The notes under the pieces: model-generated | What the model was told of the DNA's origin: nothing | Database searches by the model: none | Seen by the model: only the letters and a program-made list of their open reading frames with translations | Part shown: in pieces, positions 42,531 to 50,945 of the stretch | Layout of the letters: every line of letters begins with the position of its first letter | How positions within the stretch are numbered: the first letter of the stretch is position 1 | Position numbers and translations under genes: made by a program | NCBI RefSeq assembly: GCF_002891535.1 | Contig: NZ_PDZR01000018.1 | Coordinates: 1 to 64,000, forward strand | Direction: 5' to 3' | Source: Methylocella silvestris | Lineage (GTDB): Bacteria > Pseudomonadota > Alphaproteobacteria > Rhizobiales > Beijerinckiaceae | DNA length: 64,000 nucleotides

Positions 42531-44177
42531 TCAGAAGGCGCGCTGCACGCGCAGGCGGCCTTCATATTCGTTGGTGCTGCCACGGTACGCCGGGAGCCCC
42601 ACCGAGGTCAGGACAGCGTCCGGAGCAAGGCCAACCGGGCGCGTCTGCGTCGAGTTGACATACATGAACTCGGCGCCGATATCGAAGCCCTTCACCGGGG
42701 TCCACACGAGGTTGGTGCCGACGCGTGTTCCCTTTAGGTTGGATGCGCCGATCGCGCCGCCGAAACCGGCGAGAGCGTTGTTGGAATAGTTGATCTGCGT
42801 ATAGGATCCATAGATGGCGGAGGCAAGAGACGGCAGCCAGTAATGCTTGTACGCGCCGACGATCGACCAGCCGGACTGCTGCTCGCAGGAGCCGCTCAGG
42901 GTGAACACGCAGTCATAAATATTCGAATTCCAGCCCGCGCTCGTGTCGGACGGCGTGAAGCCGGAGCCGTAGAAGCGATTGCCGTTGACCGCGCCATAGC
43001 TGGAAGCGAGGTTGTTGCCCCAAACATAGCTGACCGCGCCCTTTTCATAGGCGGCCTGCAGCCAGAGCTTGTCGCCCGGCGACAGATAATCCGCGTTCAG
43101 CTGAACGCCGCCCTGAATGGCCCAGCCATAGGTCGTGTCGGTCGCCGCGGGAATGGTGTTGTAGACAGCCCCGCCGCTGGTGGTCGAAACCGTCCCGGAG
43201 TTGTAAAGGCTAGAATTGACCTGATGGCCGGCGACCGAGAGCTGAGCAGCGCCCCAAGGCTGGTCGACGCGGAGATTGCCGACAAAGTCGGGCAGGCGCA
43301 TGCCGGCCGGCTGGCCGACATAGGAGCCCGTCCCGGTCAGGCCGTTGACAACGTTGAGTGCGGTGGTCGTCGCGGAGGTCGGGCTGGAGGAAGAGATCGT
43401 GCTGCCGACAGCCGCCTGGCGCGCCGAAACGTCTTCGGCCGACAGAGTGGCCGAGAAGCCGCCGCCGAACGAATAGGTATAGGCGACGAGCTGGGTCGTC
43501 GCGTTCGAGCCGCTGATGTTCTGGTAGTTATAGGCGTTGGCGTAGAAGTCGAACATCGACTGGGCGCGGCCCGCGGTTAGGCCGGCGAACTGGATGAACG
43601 CCTTGTTGACGGTGGTCGTCTCGCGGACGGCGGAGTTCGCGGTGTTGTTATAAGGATTGGTGCCGCTGTTGTAGCTCGATTGCGACTGCAGGCTGCCGGT
43701 ATTGCCCTGACCCGTGCCGACAAAGGAATCGACGCGAATGAAGGAGCGCAGCGTGCCCCAGGGCGTTCCGGTGCGCGCATCGAGTTCGATACGGCCGAGC
43801 GTGACCCAGCCGTAGGAGTCGCGCGTGCGGGCGTTTGTATATTGCCCGGAGGTCGGAACATAGCCTTGCGACGAAACGCCGCCGGCGGCGCGGTTAACGA
43901 CGGCCGCCGTCCCAAGGCCCGTGGCCTGGCCGGTCGCGCCGATCGGGCTGACGCTATAGCCCGCGTTATAGGAGCGAATTTCGCCCAAAACCAATCCGCC
44001 AACCTTGAGGCAGGTGTCGGTTCCGGGAATATAGAAGAAGCCCGATCCATAGGTGTCGCAGATGCGCACATATTCAATCGGCGCGGCTTGTCTGGTCGGC
44101 AGATCGGCGGCTTTGGCGCCGGCGACGCTCACCAGGGCGGCGGCGGAACCCAGGAGCAGCCCCTTAAACATTTTCAT
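42531..44177 (-). CDS. Porin (Porin_2 family)
   Basis: 548 residues. The start MKMFKGLLLGSAAALVSVAGAKAADLP is set by GGAGG at 44184-44188; the open frame continues to 44324 without a leader-like sequence. The signal peptide is cleaved after AKA. Mature features: PIEYVRICDTYGSGFFYIPGTDTCLKVGG, the disulfide-forming cysteine pair and opening typical of rhizobial Porin_2 proteins; long runs of alternating strands rich in Tyr, Asn, Ser and Gly; and the final Phe (RVQRAF) needed for outer-membrane assembly. It forms a trimeric general diffusion pore. It is longer than many family members, probably because of extended loops (SSSSPTSATTTALNVV, for example). Confidence 0.93.
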   Translation of the reverse strand: MKMFKGLLLGSAAALVSVAGAKAADLPTRQAAPIEYVRICDTYGSGFFYIPGTDTCLKVGGLVLGEIRSYNAGYSVSPIGATGQATGLGTAAVVNRAAGGVSSQGYVPTSGQYTNARTRDSYGWVTLGRIELDARTGTPWGTLRSFIRVDSFVGTGQGNTGSLQSQSSYNSGTNPYNNTANSAVRETTTVNKAFIQFAGLTAGRAQSMFDFYANAYNYQNISGSNATTQLVAYTYSFGGGFSATLSAEDVSARQAAVGSTISSSSPTSATTTALNVVNGLTGTGSYVGQPAGMRLPDFVGNLRVDQPWGAAQLSVAGHQVNSSLYNSGTVSTTSGGAVYNTIPAATDTTYGWAIQGGVQLNADYLSPGDKLWLQAAYEKGAVSYVWGNNLASSYGAVNGNRFYGSGFTPSDTSAGWNSNIYDCVFTLSGSCEQQSGWSIVGAYKHYWLPSLASAIYGSYTQINYSNNALAGFGGAIGASNLKGTRVGTNLVWTPVKGFDIGAEFMYVNSTQTRPVGLAPDAVLTSVGLPAYRGSTNEYEGRLRVQRAF

Positions 44178-44577
44178 CTCAAACCTCCGAATAAAGACCC
44201 GATCAGGACCGCCCTGGCGCCCGAATGCGGCGACGCCGCTTTCCAGACAAACTGCGCCAAACTTGCGGTATCCTGCTCTATTTCGGACCGAACTTTTGGA
44301 GCGCCTTTCGGCTCTTGCCGCCAATGTTCGACCCGATTCGACGATCGGGTTGGCCCCCCTCTCGCTCGCAGCCAGACATTAGCCGCGACCCGCCCGACGG
44401 AAAACATCTTTCGCAGGCGCCGCGGCGTTACCTGAGAGAGTGTTGCTTTGAGGCAACTTTCGGGAGGCTTCGGCGGCCTCAAAATGTCATTAACGGCGGG
44501 CCTTGCCTTCCATCGAAGGGTCGGGCATATGTCCGACCTCGAACGGGCGCACCCCGCAAGGGCGGTCCGCGCGGCGC
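44178..44577. other. Porin upstream region and tRNA-Ser leader
   Basis: 400 bases with no gene. It contains the porin ribosome binding site at 44184-44188 and presumably a long 5' leader on the minus strand; a porin -35/-10 pair could not be fixed. On the plus strand the region next to the tRNA contains a plausible promoter, listed separately. Confidence 0.4.
44503..44531 (+). promoter_or_regulatory. Possible promoter of tRNA-Ser
   Basis: TTGCCT at 44503-44508 and CATATG at 44526-44531 are separated by 17 bases, and the -10-like hexamer lies 46 bases before the tRNA. The -35 is good for a housekeeping sigma factor, the -10 is poor. Confidence 0.35.
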
Positions 44578-44671
44578 GGAGATGTGGCCGAGAGGCTGAA
44601 GGCGGCGGTTTGCTAAACCGTTATAGGGTTGTAAAGCCCTATCGAGGGTTCGAATCCCTCCGTCTCCGCCA
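44578..44671 (+). tRNA. tRNA-Ser (anticodon GCU)
   Basis: 94 bases including an encoded CCA. Acceptor GGAGATG pairs with CGTCTCC; the D arm begins GGCCGAGAGGCTGAAGGC as in class II serine tRNAs; anticodon loop TTGCTAA gives GCU, decoding AGC/AGU; a long variable arm (ATAGGGTTGTAAAGCCCTAT) follows; T arm GAGGG-TTCGAAT-CCCTC. All stems are well paired. Confidence 0.97.
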
Positions 44672-44984
44672 AATTTCCTTTGTCCGGCCTCGGAGACGAG
44701 CGGCGGAACGCAGCAGACATGAATGACAGCCTCGGGTCAGACGCACGACAGGCGGCGCCCGCGGTCCGGCAAACCGGCGCGAATTCCGGGCGCCGTTGCT
44801 TTACCGGTTAAGCTTCAGCCCCGGTTCGGGTCGCCCGCGCATGGCGACGACGCGATTTCATCATATTTGCTCGGCGCAACGCGCTTGCCGCACGGGGGAG
44901 CCGGCGGTTCGCAGGAAAATATCGCCCTCATACAGAAATTACCGGCGCAGCATTGATCCCCGCCGTAGTCTTCCCGCATGATCC
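44672..44984. other. Gene-free stretch after tRNA-Ser
   Basis: 313 bases in which I see no gene, terminator or repeat. Short open frames on both strands lack start signals. Confidence 0.4.
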
Positions 44985-45485
44985 ATGCGCCCTGACGGCG
45001 TCGCCCTGCCGCCCGTCCTGCCGCTTGCCCCCAACACCTGCGACGAAAGCATGAGCCGGCACCAGCGCACGCGTTTCTCCGCTGAGATCTCAAGCCCGCG
45101 ACCGCTGGCGAGGCCGGCGAAGCTGCGCGCCGCCGCAACGCTTCTGATTGCCGCCTCGCTTTTTCACGTCGCGATCAATCCGGCCCCCGCACAGGAAGTT
45201 GCCCCCAGGATGCGGCCCGGCGCAAGCATTCCGCTCCCGCCGCAACGGCCGGCGGATCTCGGGGGCGCTCCCGCCGCCGCTCCAGTCCCTTCGCCTCCGC
45301 CTGGGCCGCAAGTCGAGTCGCCAGCGGCAAAAAGCGCCGACAGCCCATTCGGATTCAGACCGTTGCCCCCGGCGCCGCGCGAGCGCATGCACGCCTGCGG
45401 ATTGGAGTGGCGGAAAATGAAAATGGAAGGAGCGGCGCGCGACAAAATCTGGCGCGATTTCGCTGAAGAATGCTTGCGGCAATAA
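44985..45485 (+). CDS. Small exported Pro-rich protein of unknown function
   Basis: 166 residues, or 144 from the Met at 45051. A hydrophobic segment (RAAATLLIAASLFHVAINPAPAQ, about residues 48-70) looks like a late signal peptide or anchor, so the shorter start is attractive. A proline-rich stretch (IPLPPQRPADLGG...PSPPPGPQ) links it to a compact C-terminal motif, RMHACGLEWRKMKMEGAARDKIWRDFAEECLRQ. That pattern (Cys...W..MK...G...W..F..EC) recurs, to my memory, in small exported rhizobial proteins. Function unknown; the C-terminal cysteine pair probably forms a disulfide. Confidence 0.6.
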   Translation: MRPDGVALPPVLPLAPNTCDESMSRHQRTRFSAEISSPRPLARPAKLRAAATLLIAASLFHVAINPAPAQEVAPRMRPGASIPLPPQRPADLGGAPAAAPVPSPPPGPQVESPAAKSADSPFGFRPLPPAPRERMHACGLEWRKMKMEGAARDKIWRDFAEECLRQ

Positions 45486-45799
45486 GCGCCAAAAATTTGC
45501 GAGTCGTGGAAGGCTCAGCGATCGCGCCGCGGATTTAAATTTTCAGACGAAGCGACGACGTGAGGCCGTCTGAATTTAGCTGACGCAGGCCATTGATGCG
45601 CGCCGGCAATCCTCGACCGCGAGCTTCATCCGTTTGATGCCTTCGACGCTCTCAAACGCCAAAGAATCCTAGACGCCAGCCGCGCCCTTGATCGGAAACA
45701 CAGGCGATGGAGACGGCCAGACAACGCAGCCTCACGCAATCATTGCGAGGAAGCCGGCGTCGCGGGCTGTCTCCACTGGGAACCTGGCGACAGTTGTTG
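45486..45799. other. Gene-free stretch with a degenerate dispersed-repeat fragment
   Basis: 314 bases without a gene. At 45737-45760 the sequence CGCAATCATTGCGAGGAAGC resembles part of the common dispersed motif built around CATTGCGAGGAGCGAAGCGA that occurs in many GC-rich genomes; this copy looks decayed. It lies just downstream of the histone-like gene on the minus strand. Confidence 0.35.
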
Positions 45800-46309
45800 T
45801 CAGACCGACTCCGGCGTCGGCGCGGCCGCGCTCGCCTTCGACTTCTTTGCGGCGGCTTTGCGGACAACTTTCTTGGCGGCGGTCTTTTTGACGGCAGCCT
45901 TCTTGACCGCTGGCGTCTTGGCTGGAGCAGACTTCGCCGCAGCAGACTTGGCCGGCGCAGCAGACTTGGCCGGCGCAGACTTGACTGGCGCAGACTTGGC
46001 CGGCGCAGTCTTGGCAGCGGCCTTGCTCGTCGTCTTCACCGCAGCCGTCTTGGCGGTCGTCTTCTTCGCCGTTGTGGTTTTCGTCGCCGCTTTCTTGGCG
46101 GGCGCCGCTTTCACGCTGGCCTTCGTCGCGACAGCTTTCGGCGCAGCGGTTTTCTTCGCCGCGGCCTTTACAGCCACAGTTTTTTTAGCGGCCGCTTTCG
46201 GCGCGGCGGTTTTCTTCGCTGCGGTTGTTTTTGTCACGGCAGGTTTTGCCGCGGTCTTTTTCGCCGGCGTCTTTTTCGCTGGCGTCTTCTTTGTCGTTGC
46301 CTTCACCAT
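45800..46309 (-). CDS. Histone H1-like Lys/Ala-rich DNA-binding protein
   Basis: 169 residues made almost only of Lys, Ala, Thr, Pro, Val and Ser. Dozens of short repeats of the types AAKKTAA, TAAKKT, AKSAPAK and PAKKTPAKK give a strongly basic, unstructured chain like the tail of eukaryotic histone H1, chlamydial Hc1/Hc2 and Pseudomonas AlgP. Such proteins bind DNA or RNA without sequence specificity and compact the nucleoid. No globular domain is present; the end (KASAAAPTPESV) is acidic-neutral. The opposite strand is open over the same stretch only because the codons are repetitive. It could also be a cell-surface or RNA-binding low-complexity protein. Confidence 0.75.
   Translation of the reverse strand: MVKATTKKTPAKKTPAKKTAAKPAVTKTTAAKKTAAPKAAAKKTVAVKAAAKKTAAPKAVATKASVKAAPAKKAATKTTTAKKTTAKTAAVKTTSKAAAKTAPAKSAPVKSAPAKSAAPAKSAAAKSAPAKTPAVKKAAVKKTAAKKVVRKAAAKKSKASAAAPTPESV
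45915..46020. repeat. Tandem repeats inside the histone-like gene
   Basis: A unit of 15-18 bases, GCAGACTTGGCCGGC with small variations, is repeated about six times in frame and codes the AKSAPAK units. The unit length is a multiple of three, so gain or loss of copies would change protein length without breaking the frame. Confidence 0.7.
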
Positions 46310-47008
46310 GCTTGAACTCCCCTCCGATAAGTCGTCAGTCGGTTCAGCGCCGACTCGAGGCTTTGACAGGGTAGCGCTGTTGTTAATGCGCGCAAGAGCC
46401 GCAAACTGTTCGCCGTCTCGCGGCGGCGCACGGACATGCCCTCCTTCGACGGTCGAACATCCTTCGCCGCGTCAAAGATCGTCCTTCGAAACGATCATCA
46501 TTCAATCCGCCGGCGCCCTCGCGCAAGCGCGCCGGCGAGCGCCGCAGATCGCGGCGCGATCGAAACAAAAAAGCGCGACAAAGGCTTCTCTGGACTTTCC
46601 GATTTTCAAAGCCCGTTGTTTTCCCGAGGTCTATTGCCTTCAGCGAGAAGTTTTCAATTTTGGCCGCTCGCGACGAGCGATCGCATCGGCGTCAGGATCG
46701 GGCCGCGAGCGACGGCCTCAACTGAGATTTTCGAAGGTCAAGAAACCACGCGCACGGATGCGCCCAGAGGCAACGCGAAGCCTCGATCTTGCTCGCGAAT
46801 TTCGCTCCGTAGCGGCAAAAAAAAATTCGTGCATATAGAAAAAAATTCGCGCCGGCGTCGTGCGCAATGCTTGCGCGACGGCGGCGACGCGACGAATCAG
46901 CGCCAGCTGATTCGCACGCATGTCGAAGCCTCGCGATTTTTCGCGCAGGCCTTGCGGCAAAATTCGACGCTGCAAACGCGCCGGACGACCGCTCTCGCGT
47001 TGCGATTT
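46310..47008. other. Long spacer between histone-like gene and gatB
   Basis: About 700 bases without a supported gene. Small open frames exist on both strands (for example minus-strand 46718-46975) but have no recognisable domain or ribosome binding site. It includes an A-rich patch at 46811-46850. The histone-like gene's promoter should lie in the lower part. Confidence 0.4.
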
Positions 47009-48496
47009 TCAGATGCCGAGCTTCGCTTTCAGCTCATCATTGACGGCTTGCGGATTGGCCTTGCCGCCGGTCTGCTTCATCACCTGGCCGACGAACCACC
47101 CGAGCATCGAGGGCTTGGCCTGCGCCTGCGCAACCTTGTCGGGATTAGCTTTGATGATGGCGTCGACCGCGGCCGCGATTGCGCCCGTGTCGGTCACCTG
47201 CTGCAACCCACGCGCCGCGACGATGTCTTTTGGATCCGCGTCTTTCTCATCGCCAATGAGGATCGCAAGCACGTCCTTGGCGATCTTGCCCGATATGGTT
47301 GCATCAGCGATGAGATCGACAAGCGAGGCGATCTGGCCCGGCTTGATATGCGTCTGCGCAACCGACAAGCCGACAGAATTTGCGTAGGCCGCAACATCGC
47401 CGGTCAGCCAGTTGGCGACGAGTTTTGGATCGCGCGTCGCTCCGCCATGGCGAACGGCGGCCTCATAATAATCGGCCGTCTCCTTGTCGGCGACGAGCAC
47501 GCCGGCGTCGTAGGCGGGCAGACCATATTCGGTGATGAAACGCTCTTTCTTGGCGTCGGGCAGCTCCGGCAATCCGGCCTTCAGCGCATCGACATAGGCC
47601 TGATCGAATTCGAGCGGCAGCAGATCTGGATCGGGAAAATAGCGATAGTCATGCGCTTCTTCCTTGGAGCGCATCGAGCGCGTTTCGCCGCGGCCAGGAT
47701 CGAACAGACGCGTCTCCTGCTGCACCACGCCGCCATCCTCGATGACGCCGATCTGGCGGCGGGCCTCGACCTCGATCGCCTGGCCGATGAAGCGGATCGA
47801 ATTGACGTTCTTGATCTCGCAGCGCGTGCCGAGCGGTTCGCCCGGGCGGCGCACGGACACATTGACGTCGGCGCGCAAGGAGCCCTGCTCCATATTGCCG
47901 TCGCAGGAGCCGATATAGCGCAGGATCGTGCGCAGCTTGGTCACATAGGCGCGCGCCTCATCGGAGGAGCGCATGTCGGGCTTCGACACGATCTCCATCA
48001 GCGCGACGCCGGAGCGATTGAGATCGACAAGCGACTCCGTCGCGGACTGATCATGCAGCGATTTGCCGGCGTCCTGTTCGAGATGCAGGCGCTCGATGCC
48101 GACCTTGATCTGTTCGGTCGGCGAGACGTCGACGGCGACGATTCCCTCGCCGACGATCGGGCTCTTGTACTGCGAGATCTGATAGCCCTGCGGCAGATCG
48201 GGATAGAAGTAATTCTTGCGGTCGAACACCGAGCGCAGATTGATCTGCGCTTCAAGGCCAAGGCCAGTGCGCACCGCCTGCGCCACGCATTCCTGATTGA
48301 TGACCGGCAGCATGCCGGGCATGGCGGCGTCGACCAGCGAGACATGGGCGTTGGGCTCGCCGCCGAATTCGGTTGAGGCGCCGGAGAACAGTTTCGAGCG
48401 CGAGGTCACCTGGGCGTGGATCTCCATGCCGATGACGATTTCGAAATCGCCGGTCGCGCCCTTGATGAGTTTGGAAGGTTTCGCCTGCGTGGTCAT
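47009..48496 (-). CDS. gatB: Aspartyl/glutamyl-tRNA(Asn/Gln) amidotransferase subunit B
   Basis: 495 residues from the ATG at 48496. GatB phosphorylates and, with GatA ammonia, amidates Glu-tRNA(Gln) or Asp-tRNA(Asn) in the GatCAB complex. Motifs: [22 protein letters not shown] (start of the cradle domain), [63 protein letters not shown], and the C-terminal tail-body domain [28 protein letters not shown]. The start codon overlaps the DUF559 stop (ATGA), so translation of gatB is probably coupled to that gene. Confidence 0.97.
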   Translation of the reverse strand: MTTQAKPSKLIKGATGDFEIVIGMEIHAQVTSRSKLFSGASTEFGGEPNAHVSLVDAAMPGMLPVINQECVAQAVRTGLGLEAQINLRSVFDRKNYFYPDLPQGYQISQYKSPIVGEGIVAVDVSPTEQIKVGIERLHLEQDAGKSLHDQSATESLVDLNRSGVALMEIVSKPDMRSSDEARAYVTKLRTILRYIGSCDGNMEQGSLRADVNVSVRRPGEPLGTRCEIKNVNSIRFIGQAIEVEARRQIGVIEDGGVVQQETRLFDPGRGETRSMRSKEEAHDYRYFPDPDLLPLEFDQAYVDALKAGLPELPDAKKERFITEYGLPAYDAGVLVADKETADYYEAAVRHGGATRDPKLVANWLTGDVAAYANSVGLSVAQTHIKPGQIASLVDLIADATISGKIAKDVLAILIGDEKDADPKDIVAARGLQQVTDTGAIAAAVDAIIKANPDKVAQAQAKPSMLGWFVGQVMKQTGGKANPQAVNDELKAKLGI

Positions 48497-48915
48497 GCTG
48501 TTGCTTTCTGTCCGTGTTCGGCGTCGCCCCACCCGTCAGCTACGCTGACACCCTCCCAGTACCGGGGAGGGATCACCCGGCGTTCAATTGCACTCTGATA
48601 GATCGTCGCCGCCACCGCATCCAGATCTTCATTCACGTCGCTGTTCCAGAACCGGAGAACGAGAAATCCCACCGCGGCAAGTTGCGCATCACGCTCGGCG
48701 TCGCGTCGCAAATGATCTTGGTCGCCATGCTGCGCGCCATCAATCTCGATAACAAGCTTCGACTTGAGGCATGCGAAATCGACGATAAAGCCTTCCCTCG
48801 GAACCTGCCTTCGAAAATGCAGGCCGGCTTCTTTCAACGCCCTGAGGCGGACCCAAAGTTTCACCTCCTGCGGCGTCATCGTCTTGCGCAGGCGCCACGC
48901 AATTTCATTAGCCAC
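48493..48915 (-). CDS. DUF559 domain protein (Vsr/PD-(D/E)XK endonuclease-like fold)
   Basis: 140 residues. The core matches DUF559: [26 protein letters not shown], then [30 protein letters not shown] with the D...E-x-D acidic pattern of very-short-patch-repair-like nucleases, and [28 protein letters not shown]. Catalysis is not demonstrated for the family. The last 30 residues ([23 protein letters not shown]) are read through a 48-bp repeat whose inverted partner lies just upstream of the gene. It is inserted between gatA and gatB, 14 bases after the gatA stop, and overlaps the gatB start by four bases. Confidence 0.88.
   Translation of the reverse strand: MANEIAWRLRKTMTPQEVKLWVRLRALKEAGLHFRRQVPREGFIVDFACLKSKLVIEIDGAQHGDQDHLRRDAERDAQLAAVGFLVLRFWNSDVNEDLDAVAATIYQSAIERRVIPPRYWEGVSVADGWGDAEHGQKATA
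48526..48573 (+). repeat. Left 48-bp repeat bounding the DUF559 gene (two hairpins)
   Basis: It begins GCCCCACCCGTC and ends GGGGAGGGAT. Hairpin 1 is GTCAGC-TAC-GCTGAC, hairpin 2 is CCCTCCC-AGTACC-GGGGAGGG. About 40 of 48 positions match the right copy at 48918-48965, which is in opposite orientation. It lies inside the DUF559 coding sequence. Confidence 0.9.
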
Positions 48916-48917
48916 TT

Positions 48918-48965
48918 ATCCCTCCCCTATCAGGGGAGGGTGTCGGCGAAGCCGACGGGTGGGGC
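48918..48965 (-). repeat. Right 48-bp repeat bounding the DUF559 gene (inverted copy)
   Basis: The minus strand reads GCCCCACCCGTC ... GGGGAGGGAT, i.e. inverted relative to 48526-48573. Hairpin 1 is GTCGGC-TTC-GCCGAC; relative to the left copy an A-T pair has become G-C on both arms. Hairpin 2 is CCCTCCC-CTGATA-GGGGAGGG. It codes the last residues and stop codon of gatA. Confidence 0.9.
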
Positions 48966-50441
48966 CCACCATTTCGGCGGCGGCGCGATCTTCGGCGCCG
49001 CCTTCTCGATGACGCTCGCGAGCGCGAACAAGGTCTCCTCGTCGAACGGGCGCCCGATCAGCTGCAGGCCCAGCGGCAGCCCTTCAGAGGACGTTCCAGC
49101 AGGCACCGCAAGGCCAGGTAAACCGGCCATGTTCACCGTCACGGTAAACACGTCGTTCAAATACATTTCGACCGGATCGCCCGATCCTTTTTCGCCAAAG
49201 CCGAAGGCTGCGGACGGCGTCGCCGGCGTCAGGATCGCATCAACGCCATCGGCATAGGCGCGATCGAAATCCTGCTTGATCAGCGTGCGGATTTTTTGCG
49301 CCCGGACATAATAGGCGTCGTAATAGCCGGCCGAGAGCACATAGGCCCCGATCATGATCCGGCGCCGCACCTCTTTGCCAAAGCCCGCCGCGCGCGTTTC
49401 TTCATACATGCCGACGATGTCCTTGCCCGGAACGCGCAGCCCGTAGCGAACGCCGTCGTAGCGCGCGAGATTGGAGGAGGCTTCGGCCGGCGCGACGATG
49501 TAATAGGCGGGCAAGGCGTAGCGCGTATGCGGCAGCGAAATATCGACGATGGTGGCGCCGGCGTCCTTCAGCCATGCGACGCCCTGTTCCCACAGCGCAT
49601 CGATTTCGGCCGGAACGCCCTGGATCCGGTATTCTTTCGGAATGCCGATCTTCATGCCTTTGACGCCGCGCGAGAGCGCCGCCTCATAGTCCGGAACGGG
49701 CGCGTCGACCGACGTCGTGTCCTTCGGATCATGCCCGGCCATCGAACGCATCAGGATTGCCGCGTCGCGCACCGTGCGGGCGATGGGGCCCGCCTGATCG
49801 AGCGAAGAAGCAAAGGCGACGATGCCCCAGCGCGAGCAACGCCCGTAGGTCGGTTTGATTCCAACCGTGCCGGTGAAGGCCGCAGGCTGGCGGATCGAGC
49901 CCCCAGTGTCCGTCGCCGTGGCGCCGAAGCAGAGCCGCGCGGCGACCGCGGCGGCCGAACCGCCCGACGAGCCGCCGGGGACGATCTTCGTATCCGATCC
50001 CTGGCGCCGCCAGGGCGAGACAACGGGACCGAAATAGGACGTCTCATTCGAAGAGCCCATCGCGAATTCATCGAGGTTGAGCTTGCCGAGCATCACCGCG
50101 CCGTCGCGCCATAAATTGGCGCTGACGGTCGACTCATAGGCCGGCTTGAACCCTTCGAGAATATGGCTCGCGGCGGTCGTCGCGACGCCCTCCGTGCAAT
50201 AGAGATCCTTGACGCCGAGCGGCACGCCCTCAAGCGGACCGGCCTCGCCCCGCGCGATGCGCGCGTCCGACGCTTCGGCCATCGCCAACGCTTTTGCGGG
50301 CGTTTCGGTGATGAAGGCGTTGAGCGCGCGCGCCTGTTCGATTTCGGCGAGCTGCGCCTTGGCCAGCTCGACAGCGGAAAAATCTTTTCTCAACAGAGCG
50401 TCGCGCGCTTCGGCGAGGGTAAGGTCGGTGAGCGTTGTCAA
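48930..50441 (-). CDS. gatA: Aspartyl/glutamyl-tRNA(Asn/Gln) amidotransferase subunit A
   Basis: 503 residues, an amidase-signature glutaminase that supplies ammonia to GatB. The Ser-cisSer-Lys triad is visible: Lys in [16 protein letters not shown], the serines in [15 protein letters not shown] and [15 protein letters not shown]. Further motifs include [26 protein letters not shown]. The chain reaches the usual family end at PPKWW and continues for 11 residues, [11 protein letters not shown], read from the 48-bp repeat, which also provides the TGA stop. gatC lies 52 bases upstream. The gene order gatC-gatA-DUF559-gatB suggests one operon. Confidence 0.97.
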   Translation of the reverse strand: MTTLTDLTLAEARDALLRKDFSAVELAKAQLAEIEQARALNAFITETPAKALAMAEASDARIARGEAGPLEGVPLGVKDLYCTEGVATTAASHILEGFKPAYESTVSANLWRDGAVMLGKLNLDEFAMGSSNETSYFGPVVSPWRRQGSDTKIVPGGSSGGSAAAVAARLCFGATATDTGGSIRQPAAFTGTVGIKPTYGRCSRWGIVAFASSLDQAGPIARTVRDAAILMRSMAGHDPKDTTSVDAPVPDYEAALSRGVKGMKIGIPKEYRIQGVPAEIDALWEQGVAWLKDAGATIVDISLPHTRYALPAYYIVAPAEASSNLARYDGVRYGLRVPGKDIVGMYEETRAAGFGKEVRRRIMIGAYVLSAGYYDAYYVRAQKIRTLIKQDFDRAYADGVDAILTPATPSAAFGFGEKGSGDPVEMYLNDVFTVTVNMAGLPGLAVPAGTSSEGLPLGLQLIGRPFDEETLFALASVIEKAAPKIAPPPKWWAPPVGFADTLP

Positions 50442-50493
50442 AGTCGCGTCCGTTCTGACTTGTCAAAATCAAAGATCGATATGGACCGATCGC

Positions 50494-50781
50494 CTATTCG
50501 ACGACTTTCGGCACCTTGAAAAAATGGTCCTCGCGCTCCGGCGCATTGGCCAGAATGACGTCGGCGATTTCGCCGTCGGTGACGATGTCCTGCCGCTTCT
50601 TCATCGGCATCGGCATGACGGATGTCATCGCCTCGACTCCCTCGACATCGACGCTCGCCAGTTCCTCGACGAAGCGCAAAATCGCATTCAGCTCTTCCTG
50701 CAGATGCGGCACGTCGTCGTCGCTGACCTTGATCCGCGCAAGATGGGCGATACGTCGCACTGTCGCCTGATCGACGGACAT
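50494..50781 (-). CDS. gatC: Aspartyl/glutamyl-tRNA(Asn/Gln) amidotransferase subunit C
   Basis: 95 residues, the normal length. GatC is the small subunit that wraps around GatA and stabilises the GatAB interface. It starts [41 protein letters not shown], has the central [22 protein letters not shown] segment, and ends with the [17 protein letters not shown] motif typical of the family. First gene of the gat operon; the promoter should be in the 160 bases before 50946, divergent from the alpha/beta hydrolase. Confidence 0.96.
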   Translation of the reverse strand: MSVDQATVRRIAHLARIKVSDDDVPHLQEELNAILRFVEELASVDVEGVEAMTSVMPMPMKKRQDIVTDGEIADVILANAPEREDHFFKVPKVVE

Positions 50782-50945
50782 GTGATCTTCCCTGACCTGA
50801 TTTTAAGAAGAGGCAGCCTATAGCACCGCGCGAGCGCTCCGATCAAATAGAGCGGGGTCCCGCCTTTCGAGACAGCGCGGGCAAGGCTTTTGCACCGTCA
50901 CAATGAGCGGCTATAATCGGGTCGTCAGAAATCAGGAAACTCCTT

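Noticed and set aside
45915-46020. Tandem repeats as a CRISPR array
   Set aside because: Units are 15-18 bases, without spacers, and coding in frame.
45858-46838. Hydrophobic FAAxFLAG-type repeat protein on the plus strand opposite the histone-like gene
   Set aside because: Arises from reading the Lys/Ala repeat codons backwards; the minus-strand Lys/Ala frame begins with MVKATTKKTPAKK and is the recognised type.
46436-48376. 646-codon open frame opposite gatB
   Set aside because: Shadow of gatB extending into the non-coding spacer.
48493-48965. DUF559 gene with flanking repeats as a CRISPR or a conventional IS
   Set aside because: Only two repeat copies with no spacers; no transposase motif (DDE, HUH or serine recombinase) and no target-site duplication seen.
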